A DNA stretch of 64,000 nucleotides from Symsagittifera roscoffensis. Taxonomy: Eukaryota > Xenacoelomorpha > Acoela > Convolutidae. The stretch covers positions 62,789,290 through 62,853,289 of the forward strand of contig NC_087063.1 in NCBI RefSeq assembly GCF_963678635.1, read 5' to 3'. How positions within the stretch are numbered: position 1 is the stretch's first letter; each line of letters opens with the position of its first letter. Below, in pieces: positions 1-7,808 of this stretch. The translations under genes and the position numbers were made by a program. The notes under the pieces were generated by a model. The model worked only from the letters and a program-made list of their open reading frames with translations. It was not told where the DNA came from and made no database searches.

Positions 1-533
1 TTTGAAGAGGGTGTAGGGGTAGGGGGGTTGGATGAATTTATTGTGGAGGAGATTTGGTTTATGGTTGGGGTATTAAGGTGGTAGGGTTGTTGTTGAAGGG
101 TAATAAAATTATCTAGCTCTGGGGAGATTCGGGGGGTGTCTGGAGAATGAGATGATTGGTCAGAATGGTATGAGGAGTAGGTTGGGGTAACTTGGGAAGC
201 ATAAGAGGGTGTGGGAGTGATTGGGTCAGGGTTATTGGATAATATGGGTTGAAAAGGGGGTTGAGAAAAATTAGAAGAGTTATGAAAATTATTGGATGGG
301 GATGGTTCTGAGTCGGCAAATTCATCGGGGGTTTCAATATTCGGGTTATTGAGTTGTGAGATGGAATATAAAACTGAGATGTGTGAATTAGTGTCGGAAT
401 TCATGCCTGATGTTACATTACTAGATGGAAAATCGGGTGGCGGAAAAGCAAAAAGTGGTATTATTGGGATTGGAGAGGTAAGATTGGTTGGGTGGGAATT
501 TGATCGGTGTAGTGATCCAAGTTGGCGGCTCAT
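1..533 (-). CDS. Proline/serine/asparagine-rich ORF coupled to env, partial
   Basis: The frame starts at an ATG (533-531) that overlaps the env TGA (532-530) as ATGA. It stays open for 177 codons to the window edge, so its C-terminus is unknown. The product is low in charge and rich in P, S, T and N, with no membrane segment or recognised domain. ATGA overlaps are compatible with termination-reinitiation after env. An alternative is a later exon of a spliced env-region message. The sense strand here is almost devoid of G. I do not recognise the protein. Its uninterrupted length in a compositionally simple region is suggestive, not proof, of coding. Confidence 0.5.
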   Translation of the reverse strand, partial: MSRQLGSLHRSNSHPTNLTSPIPIIPLFAFPPPDFPSSNVTSGMNSDTNSHISVLYSISQLNNPNIETPDEFADSEPSPSNNFHNSSNFSQPPFQPILSNNPDPITPTPSYASQVTPTYSSYHSDQSSHSPDTPRISPELDNFITLQQQPYHLNTPTINQISSTINSSNPPTPTPSS

Positions 534-3148
534 CGTGGGCTAAAAAAATGATTATTTTGAGACTGAAAAGCGGTGGTATGGGGTTGTTCAATAATTTGTT
601 CATAAGTATTATCATCTTGTGACTGGTGTGTCATTATATGTTGAATGGGACTTTGTGATGTGGTGAGTCGAAAATTTGGATTATGTGTGATGGCTAAATT
701 TCGAAAATTTCGTGGGACTAGGGATAGTGGATGGTTATTTGGTAGGGGTGGTAATTGTGGTGCCGTTGGCGTTATGTCTACATTGTTATGTTCTTCGTCG
801 TATGTATTTTGTCGTGTTGCTATTTTTGTGTTATATTCCTTTATTTGTGCGTCTAAAAGAATTTTGTTTATAGATGTAGAAAAGATTCCAAAAAATCCTG
901 CAAAGAGTATGCGTGCTACACTTGCTTGTCGATTGACTTGTGTGTGTATAGCACATGTGTTGTAGATTCCTTTTAAAAGTGAGAAAAGAAATCCAATAAA
1001 GTTAAACATTGCGTATAAAATAGTCAATTTTTCTAAGATGTAGTAGGGCCATCCTAGAAAATCGAGGATCTCATTTTTGAGTGTAACAAAGCTAAAAATG
1101 TTAATTGGTGATATATCTTGGGGACGGTATTTTTCACCGTTTAGATATATATAATCTTTAATGTCTTTAAAATATCCGCTATAGTCTTGCGTGTAGATAT
1201 CGGCAAATCCTGCGGTTTCTGCAAGTTTGCGTAAATTTTGGTCTATTGATTGTCTTTGTATAGTGTCCATTTGTGTTAATAATTCTTGGAATTGTTGTGT
1301 TCTAATGTGATGTTGAATATCTGATTTTGAATAGATTCCTATTGATTGTAAGTCTATATTTGGGTTTCGAGCAATAGCGCGAATGCTTTCTGGTGAAAAT
1401 TTTTTGAGTGATTGCATTAATGTGGGATATGGAGTGAGAAGATAATATTTATTTTCATCAGGGTTTAGTTGTACTACATTGTGGCTGTTTTCTGATCCAC
1501 ATGGGACTGCGGTATCCCAGAAATAGGTTCTTCGTGAAAGTGTATCCACGAAATGTACTTTATTCTTATAAAAGATAGGGATTCTTTTATAACATCTTTT
1601 ATCTTCAAAAACGTATAGTGGTGATATTTTTTTAGTACAAGTATAAAACCATAAGATGTTTCCTTCATAGTCTAAAAAATTTGATCTATTTCCAGATAAT
1701 AAGTATCCTGCATAGGGTATTTTTAATACTGCTAGTGCAAGTGATTGTAATATTTGTGTTCGTTCTAATTCGCATAGTTGGTGTAGTGTTTCTAATTCGG
1801 AGAGTGACATTTCTTGAAAAATTCGGCTAATTGTATAATCTAGTTTCATATCTAAATGAATATCATAGTGGATATTACCGAAATATGTAGTATTCATTAG
1901 TGATAATTCTTGTAAGCGTGTGCTTCTGGTGTCATGGGGTTTTAGATGTCCACCAGGTTGTCCGTTGCTTTTTTCAAAATTAACTGGTATATAGGATGTT
2001 CCTTCGTTTAGAGGATGACCTGTGGCATATGGGTCGATTTTTACTTTTCCAGTGGTCATGTCGAATCCTTTTTCGTATTCAACTAATATTTCAGAGTATT
2101 GTGTTCTGTGAAGTGGATTCCTGTATTTACATGCAAGTTCTGTTTCTTGATATATTTGAAAACGTGTCAATTTATTTTCTATATTGTCTATGTTTCTAAA
2201 ATTAGAACTTAGTTTTCGTGATGGATGGACTTGTTCATATGGAATTGATTGTATAAAATATTTTTCGTGAAATTTTATCATACGAGCGTGTATTTTTGCT
2301 ACTTGAAATGTTGTACATGTATCTTCGGGGAACCAAACAATTGTTGCTTGCGTTCTCGTTGTAGGGTCGCAATAACCTTGATCATTTTTACAAGGTAATC
2401 GGATTCCTTGATAGATCATTGTATTATCTGATAAATCTCGTGTTAGTTGTATTTTTTCGAGTTGTATTTTCCAATCGAAAAACATTATTTCTTGGTATCC
2501 TTTATTTTTTGTGTCTGCTTTGCAGTTTGATGGGTCATTTATACCAATGTGTGGTATCCAATGTTTATCGTGTAGGTCATAGGTTAATCGTCCGTGTGCG
2601 CCGTTATACGGGTATTTTTCGTCTAGTTTTATATGTCCTTGGTGTCTTTCAAGTTGTGATTGATGTACAGAGTCTGGAAAAACTTGAAAATTAACTAACT
2701 TTCTTTGGGAGTTTTTATTTCGTGTGATGTTTAGTCTAAGTAATTCATTTTTACAATCGTCGGGATTGAGATGTAAAAGACGTTCTATATTACTTTGATA
2801 GAATGATTCATGGTCAAGTCGGTTTTTGTTTCCGTTCGAGACTTGTGAACAATGTACTTTCTTTTCGGAAAATGTTGCTGTGAATTTATAACCTGTAACT
2901 GTTGTTGCTCGGGCTTTTGAATAGAGTGTTGCTATTACATCTGTGGTTTCTATAGCTTGTGGTTCTGTTTCACATTGTGATACTTGATTTATTGCATATT
3001 TATGTAGTGTTTTTTGTTCATTTTCTTCACAATCGTAATGTGTTACTAATAAATCTTGTGGTCCTGTACGAGGGGAAGGGTTTATGTTTTGATTTGAGAT
3101 TACTAGAAAAGGGAGTTTGAGAAAAATTAATAATTTTAGAATATACAT
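530..3148 (-). CDS. env: Envelope glycoprotein-like protein of the retroelement (872 aa)
   Basis: The ORF begins with a hydrophobic signal peptide (about residues 1-18) and has a long cysteine-containing ectodomain with several N-x-S/T sites. A strong hydrophobic segment lies at about 709-730 and a second at about 745-765, followed by a tail of about 105 residues. The tail carries PTAP (794-797, bases 758-769), PPLP (800-803) and YEQI (849-852). At 872 aa it is much longer than typical errantivirus Env proteins. The early ectodomain pattern (a Tyr-Asp-Cys, then a Val-x2-Cys, then further spaced Cys) reminds me of jingchuvirus (chuvirus)-type glycoproteins known to have been captured by retroelements. 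That is an impression and not a search result. The ORF is intact, overlaps the ATG-less frame by 13 nt at its start and the downstream ORF by 4 nt at its end. Confidence 0.8.
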   Translation of the reverse strand: MYILKLLIFLKLPFLVISNQNINPSPRTGPQDLLVTHYDCEENEQKTLHKYAINQVSQCETEPQAIETTDVIATLYSKARATTVTGYKFTATFSEKKVHCSQVSNGNKNRLDHESFYQSNIERLLHLNPDDCKNELLRLNITRNKNSQRKLVNFQVFPDSVHQSQLERHQGHIKLDEKYPYNGAHGRLTYDLHDKHWIPHIGINDPSNCKADTKNKGYQEIMFFDWKIQLEKIQLTRDLSDNTMIYQGIRLPCKNDQGYCDPTTRTQATIVWFPEDTCTTFQVAKIHARMIKFHEKYFIQSIPYEQVHPSRKLSSNFRNIDNIENKLTRFQIYQETELACKYRNPLHRTQYSEILVEYEKGFDMTTGKVKIDPYATGHPLNEGTSYIPVNFEKSNGQPGGHLKPHDTRSTRLQELSLMNTTYFGNIHYDIHLDMKLDYTISRIFQEMSLSELETLHQLCELERTQILQSLALAVLKIPYAGYLLSGNRSNFLDYEGNILWFYTCTKKISPLYVFEDKRCYKRIPIFYKNKVHFVDTLSRRTYFWDTAVPCGSENSHNVVQLNPDENKYYLLTPYPTLMQSLKKFSPESIRAIARNPNIDLQSIGIYSKSDIQHHIRTQQFQELLTQMDTIQRQSIDQNLRKLAETAGFADIYTQDYSGYFKDIKDYIYLNGEKYRPQDISPINIFSFVTLKNEILDFLGWPYYILEKLTILYAMFNFIGFLFSLLKGIYNTCAIHTQVNRQASVARILFAGFFGIFSTSINKILLDAQIKEYNTKIATRQNTYDEEHNNVDITPTAPQLPPLPNNHPLSLVPRNFRNLAITHNPNFRLTTSQSPIQHIMTHQSQDDNTYEQIIEQPHTTAFQSQNNHFFSPR

Positions 3149-4266
3149 GTGTATGATAATCCTGAGTATGGATTATAAAATGTAATGTGGCCAATTGTGT
3201 TTTTGGTATATCTGTCGTATTTGTATATTACTTCAGTAGTTATAAACGGTGGTGGTAGTGATTGTGCTGTTATGTTAGGTGGATTTAATGGGTAGGGATG
3301 TTGGGTAATATTATTTAACTTAACTGTGATTTCAAACTTTAATTGTAAACTGTTTTGTTGGAGTATTTGAATATTGTGATCACGGATATCGTTGTGAATA
3401 TCTTGGCGATATTGTAATCTATTAAGTGCCCAGTTATGAAGGCGGTTACTTTCTTGATGTTGTCCAAATAGTGGTGGAGGTGCTGTAAATGTATTCCAAT
3501 CTAGTCTTAAAGGAATATTTATTGATGATTGTTCTCGATATCTGGCGTCGAGATTATTTGGAAAATTTAAGTTAAAAGGTGGTGAAATCTTGCTTATTGA
3601 TGGTGTTGATGGTAGTGATAATGTTTCTGGTAGTGATGAGGATGTTGTTGTATCCGTAGAAATATCTATGGGGTCATTGACTAAATTTGGTTCACCTTGT
3701 GTAAATGAATGTGTAGTCCAATATGGAAATCGTGATGTTTGGTTTGTAGGGTTGAAAGGATTTTCACGTATTTGCTCAGATGTTGGTGTTGAACCTAAGT
3801 AATCTGATGGTAGGCTTGAGGTGCTACGTTGTGAAAGAAGCGTAGGGGTTTCTGGTAATATACCAATGGGGTTTTCTGGAGTGTTTTGTGATGGGGATTG
3901 AGGTATATCAAAATGAACTCGGGGAGTTTGAAAATTTCTGTTTCGTCGAGGATGTATAATTTGTCTATTTATTTCGACTGTATTTTGGTTTTGACTAGAA
4001 TTTCTTATTCTACTTAGTTCTTGTGGTAGTGTTGGGTATAGGTTATATGTTGGTTCGCTTAAAGGTGCTTGTCGTTGAACTGGTTCTAGTGGTTCTGATA
4101 AACGAGCATGTCGTTCTTCAAAAGTGTATGGATTGTCTTGAAAAGAAATTCGTGTAGATGTTTGAGGATTTTGAGTAATTGAAGGTGGTGTTTGGTTATC
4201 TTGGGATGATGTCGGTGAAGACTGACTTTGTGACTGTTGGGTAGCAATTTTTGATAGTTTTTTGAA
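3136..4266 (-). CDS. 376-codon open frame with no ATG, Pro/Ser/Gln-rich with structured C-terminal third
   Basis: Reading the minus strand from just after tandem TAA TAA stops (4272-4267), the frame is open for 376 sense codons to a TAA at 3138-3136, which lies inside the env start region. I checked it codon by codon, and no Met codon occurs anywhere. The first two thirds is rich in S, P, Q, T and N. The last third alternates aromatic and hydrophobic residues and looks like folded protein. Without an ATG it must be entered by splicing from an upstream leader exon, by frameshifting or by a non-AUG start. AG dinucleotides near 4225-4240 could be acceptors. It may be an env-region exon or a separate accessory protein. 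I recognise no family. Confidence 0.5.
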   Translation of the reverse strand, partial: FKKLSKIATQQSQSQSSPTSSQDNQTPPSITQNPQTSTRISFQDNPYTFEERHARLSEPLEPVQRQAPLSEPTYNLYPTLPQELSRIRNSSQNQNTVEINRQIIHPRRNRNFQTPRVHFDIPQSPSQNTPENPIGILPETPTLLSQRSTSSLPSDYLGSTPTSEQIRENPFNPTNQTSRFPYWTTHSFTQGEPNLVNDPIDISTDTTTSSSLPETLSLPSTPSISKISPPFNLNFPNNLDARYREQSSINIPLRLDWNTFTAPPPLFGQHQESNRLHNWALNRLQYRQDIHNDIRDHNIQILQQNSLQLKFEITVKLNNITQHPYPLNPPNITAQSLPPPFITTEVIYKYDRYTKNTIGHITFYNPYSGLSYTCIF

Positions 4267-4274
4267 TTATTACT

Positions 4275-4463
4275 TTAGTGAGAAATTTTGTGTTTATTAT
4301 AATATTCTTCCAAAAAAAGAATTAGAAGGATTGTTGCTAGGGCAAATGTGAGGATTGCTTTCTTTATACATTTACATATTGTCAAAATGAGGGATGATAA
4401 GAATGCTATGAAAATTACAAACAATAAAAAAATATCGGTTCTACTGAAAATTGTTCGTATCAT
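4275..4463 (-). CDS. Small two-helix hydrophobic protein (62 aa), retroelement accessory ORF
   Basis: The ATG (4463-4461) overlaps the TGA of the preceding 76-aa ORF (4462-4460) as ATGA. The product has two hydrophobic stretches, about residues 10-30 and 36-52, separated by a short Cys/Lys-containing loop (CKCIKK). The C-terminus is polar and His/Lys-containing. Size and topology are those of a small membrane protein. It ends nine bases before the start of the 376-codon ATG-less frame. AT-rich DNA easily yields hydrophobic frames, so the case rests on the ORF pair, the coupling and the conserved orientation within the element. Confidence 0.4.
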   Translation of the reverse strand: MIRTIFSRTDIFLLFVIFIAFLSSLILTICKCIKKAILTFALATILLILFLEEYYNKHKISH

Positions 4464-4690
4464 TTAGACAAGTTATATGACTCGTACCTGTGGATGTAAT
4501 CAAGGGTTTTGGAAAGTTGGAGGAATAGTTCGAGTATAGTGTAGAAAATTAAAAAAATGTTACAAAAAATGATTAGGATTATTAGAAAAGATTCAAGTAT
4601 ATCAAAAAGAAATATTATAAAGGTTTCAAGTATTGTAAAAAAATGTTTAAGATTTATGAGTATTTGAGTAACTGATTGAGAGAAGAGCAT
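4460..4690 (-). CDS. Small hydrophobic protein (76 aa), retroelement accessory ORF
   Basis: It starts at an ATG immediately after a TAA (TAA-ATG, 4693-4688) that closes a 50-codon open frame. It is Phe/Ile/Leu-rich, with about two membrane-spanning stretches between residues 14 and 58 and a polar C-terminus containing two Tyr. It couples by ATGA to the 62-aa ORF downstream. It sits between integrase and env, where complex retroviruses place accessory genes. Family unknown. It could also be a chance frame in T-rich sequence. Confidence 0.38.
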   Translation of the reverse strand: MLFSQSVTQILINLKHFFTILETFIIFLFDILESFLIILIIFCNIFLIFYTILELFLQLSKTLDYIHRYESYNLSK

Positions 4691-5287
4691 TTAAGAAATG
4701 ATCTCTTGGTCGAATATTTTTTGCTGTTTGAGGCGATTTTCTAGTGTGGTCGGATTATTTATTAGTTTTTTGACAAGTGGGTTGAGTTTTGTAAAAAATA
4801 GTTGGGGGCAATTTTCATGGTGACTGGGAGGTCGTCTTTTTCTTTATTTTTGTTTGTCAAATGATCCGGGGTATGGTGAGATTTTTATACTTTAGGCTAA
4901 TTAAAATGTTCATTTTGTTACTTTAGGCTAAGTTAACAAATTTGCTTTGGGGGTATTCGTGGTCTGAGTTGGGGAAATATTGTTGATCTTTGGGTTATTA
5001 GATAAGGGAGGGGTACGGTATTATGGTGATATTTATTTTAGTTGTCAAGTTGGAGTGGTTTGCTTATTTTTGACCTGGAGGTCGTAAAGTTATAGTTATA
5101 GATGTGCCTGGAGTTCTATATGATTCGTCTAATTGGTCTTAGTTTGAGTTAGAGAAAGTGACGGGTTGGATGAATCCTATTGCTCTATTTTGAACTAGAA
5201 TTATTACGTACTTGTCAGCATGTTATTTTGAAAAATGTAAATGAAAAATGTTTCGGAGGTTTCAAGATTGTGAAGCAAATGTTAAAA
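4691..5287 (-). other. pol-env intergenic segment of the retroelement
   Basis: About 600 bases between the integrase stop and the first small hydrophobic ORF hold no ATG-initiated frame of useful size. Near its 3' end a 50-codon ATG-less frame (4843-4691) ends in TAA directly before the next ATG. A pyrimidine-containing CTCCCAG at about 4830-4824 could be a splice acceptor for a subgenomic message. That is inference only. Confidence 0.35.
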
Positions 5288-7366
5288 CTACTTTTGAAAT
5301 TCCACTTTCTTTAAAATTTTAGATTGGGGGATGAATATTTTATAGTTTTTACGTGGTTGATTTCGGAGTCTTGTTGTTTTTCTATTTTCTGATTTGTCGA
5401 TTTGTTCTTGGGGTATTATTTGTTCGGTCATTTTTCTATTTTTTCTTTGTTTTGGAGATTCTTTATGGTTTTGTGTATTGTTTTTGGTGGCGGTTGGTTT
5501 TGTGTTTTGATTTTCGGTGGGGTTATCATTTTGTTCTGTGTTTTTCAGATGTGGTTCATTTTGAATGATTTTTAATCCTGTGAAAGAATATAATTGAAAT
5601 AATTCGCGGAGTGCGTATTCTTTTGGGTAATAAGGTAGTAGGTTGTTTCGATGTTGAACGATTTCTTTTTTGTTTGAGTCGGTAATTTTATATGTGACAT
5701 CAGTGGGTTTTGCAATTATTTGGTATGGTCCTTTTCGAAGGGGTTGTAATTTTTTAGAAATTCCCTTTTGAGTATTAAAATTAGGTATTAAAACAAATGT
5801 TCCAATTTTTAATTCGGAGGCTGGTGTAAAACGTGAATTGATTTGTTCATTAATGTTTTGTCTTTGTAATAACTTTTTTGTTATTTTTTGATAAATTTCA
5901 TTGTGTTTTTTATCTCTATTTAGAATCCATTCGGTGTGTGTACCGGAGGCTAGTTTAAGAATTTGTGGGTGATGAAAATGATCTTCATCGTGTGTATGTA
6001 AAGGTAGGTTATAACAAATTGAGTCTTTATTTGGTTGACAATAACCTTGTGCGTTTTTATGAGAATTTGCTGTAAACATTATTGGTTTGCGTGGCTTTTG
6101 GTTAAAAACCATTTCGTATGGTGACATTCCTAAAGTTGTCGTTATTTGTGAATTATATGCTAAGGGAAATAATTTTACATCTGCTGACCATTCGGTATAT
6201 TTTGTATCATTTCCGTTGATGATACATCTAAGATATTCTTGTAATGAACGGTTCATACCTTCGACTAAGCCGTTTGTCCAAGGTGCATGAGATGTACGTG
6301 GTTTGTGTTTAATGTTATATAAATGACATAGTGTGATAATTTCATTATTTATGAATTCTGTACCGTTGTCTGTAACTAAAATTTCTGGTAGTCCGAATTT
6401 TGCTATCCAGTGTTCATAGAGTGTTGTGTAAGCGTAATAAGCGTTACAATGTGGTACTGGGTTAAGTGCTACATAATGTGTAAATGCGTCAACAATTACC
6501 ATAATGTAGGAGTTTCCTTCGGATGAGGGTGAAATTGGTCCTTTAGTATCAAATGAGATACGATGGTTAAAGTACAAGCTTTGTCCTTTAAAATCTTGTT
6601 TTTGTGCTATTTGTTTTTGATTTGGGTAAGGTTTATTTAGTTGACATACTATACAATCATTGCATAGTACTTTTATCCAAATTGGTGCATTTGGGAAATA
6701 AAAGTTTTGTATAAAATTTGAATATGTTTTTTCTGATCCAGAGTGTCCTTTAATATTTTGTGTATGTGAAATATTAAAAGCTATAAGAATCATACTTAAA
6801 GGGAGACATGGAACTGTAGATTCATTTAATTGGTATTCTAGAAGGTCTGTGTTTTCGTTAATTGTTGTTTTATTGAATTTTCGAAAATATCGGAGGAGTG
6901 TTTTATTTCCTAAAATAGTTGTATCTGCCTTGACGGGTTTAGTTTTATATTTGTGCCATGATTTTAGTTGTCGAATTACCGGGTCAAGATTTTGGTATTG
7001 TTTCAGTGTTGAAATTGTAATCGTTTCTGTTGGAGGGAGAAAAATGTTTTCAATTTCGAATTTAGATAAGGGTATTGTATCAAGTGGGTCGTGAAGGTCA
7101 AAAACTTGATTTATTGTGTACTTTGAATCATTTGTTTGTGGTCCTGATAAATTTATTTTATCAGTTAAATCTTCTTTTTCAATTAGTGGAAAATGGTCTT
7201 TTTTAGGCGGGTGTTGTTTTGTTCGTTTTTGTTGGGTGTTATTTTTTATCCATTGAGAATATGGGATTGGTTTGAAAGTTGATGTTCCAAGTAGATCAAC
7301 TTCATAATGATTATTTTGACAATCTAAATAAAGTGGGAAATGTTGTAAATTATTTATTTGTGATCG
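5288..7366 (-). CDS. pol: Integrase portion of pol, cut from RNase H by an in-frame stop
   Basis: This continues the RNase H frame after a TAA at 7369-7367 and is open to the stop at 5288. The first ATG is at 6793. About 190 residues of linker precede the integrase. The zinc-binding H-H-C-C region follows (the HTQNIKGH and CNDCIVC segments, about 6760-6640). The catalytic core shows FDTKGP, VTDNGTEF and a Glu in NGLVEGMNRS, with exactly 35 residues between the second Asp and the Glu. Downstream, RKGPYQI is the GPY/F-type motif typical of Ty3/gypsy integrases. The C-terminal about 80 residues are Lys/Asn/Gln-rich. All catalytic residues are present, so only the upstream stop and deletion would block production. 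Confidence 0.9.
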   Translation of the reverse strand, partial: RSQINNLQHFPLYLDCQNNHYEVDLLGTSTFKPIPYSQWIKNNTQQKRTKQHPPKKDHFPLIEKEDLTDKINLSGPQTNDSKYTINQVFDLHDPLDTIPLSKFEIENIFLPPTETITISTLKQYQNLDPVIRQLKSWHKYKTKPVKADTTILGNKTLLRYFRKFNKTTINENTDLLEYQLNESTVPCLPLSMILIAFNISHTQNIKGHSGSEKTYSNFIQNFYFPNAPIWIKVLCNDCIVCQLNKPYPNQKQIAQKQDFKGQSLYFNHRISFDTKGPISPSSEGNSYIMVIVDAFTHYVALNPVPHCNAYYAYTTLYEHWIAKFGLPEILVTDNGTEFINNEIITLCHLYNIKHKPRTSHAPWTNGLVEGMNRSLQEYLRCIINGNDTKYTEWSADVKLFPLAYNSQITTTLGMSPYEMVFNQKPRKPIMFTANSHKNAQGYCQPNKDSICYNLPLHTHDEDHFHHPQILKLASGTHTEWILNRDKKHNEIYQKITKKLLQRQNINEQINSRFTPASELKIGTFVLIPNFNTQKGISKKLQPLRKGPYQIIAKPTDVTYKITDSNKKEIVQHRNNLLPYYPKEYALRELFQLYSFTGLKIIQNEPHLKNTEQNDNPTENQNTKPTATKNNTQNHKESPKQRKNRKMTEQIIPQEQIDKSENRKTTRLRNQPRKNYKIFIPQSKILKKVEFQK

Positions 7367-7795
7367 TTAAATATCAGTTTTTACTGCATATTTGCATTCC
7401 AATCGGGGTGATGTTTCGTTTTCTGCAAGGTAGAATTTTATGTTTTTGGGTATTTCAACTGTTGTTTTTCGTGTAAGTAATTCAGGTGGTGTATTTCGAC
7501 TTAAGGTGTCTGGTAATGCAAGATTTTTTCCTGCAGTCCAAACTATATGTAAGTTTGGAAATTTCATTAGAATTAGTTGAAATCTGTAAACTCGGTGGTT
7601 TGGGTTAGATTTTTGTGTAAAGAGAAAGATGATTGGTTTATGGTCTGTGAATAGAACTGTTGGATGTTTTGATCCAAGTATCAGAAATTCATATTCTGTC
7701 AGTGTATATATTATGGCTGTACATTCTCTCATTAGAGTTGAGAGTCGTAGCTCTGCTTGAGTGAATAATCGAGAATTTGCTGATATGAGGTTCAT
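7367..7795 (-). pseudogene. pol: RNase H domain of pol, 5'-deleted and stop-terminated
   Basis: The frame matches the latter part of a Ty3/gypsy RNase H: a SRLFTQAE-type segment, a LMRECTAI segment with the conserved Glu, FTDHKP, and the terminal WTAGKNLALPDTLSRN block. The N-terminal strand that should carry the first catalytic Asp is absent. The RT frame ends at 7809 and this one begins in a different frame only a few bases away. This indicates an internal deletion of roughly 30-40 codons with loss of frame. The segment ends in a TAA (7369-7367), after which the same frame continues into the integrase linker. A programmed frameshift is less likely, because catalytic sequence is actually missing. 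Confidence 0.85.
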
Positions 7796-7808
7796 TTTAT
7801 TTGTACCA

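Noticed and set aside
292-543. Plus-strand 83-codon frame and similar plus-strand frames across 0.6-13.7 kb
   Set aside because: Antisense shadows of env, pol and gag. They persist because the antisense strand is G/T-rich and stop-poor.
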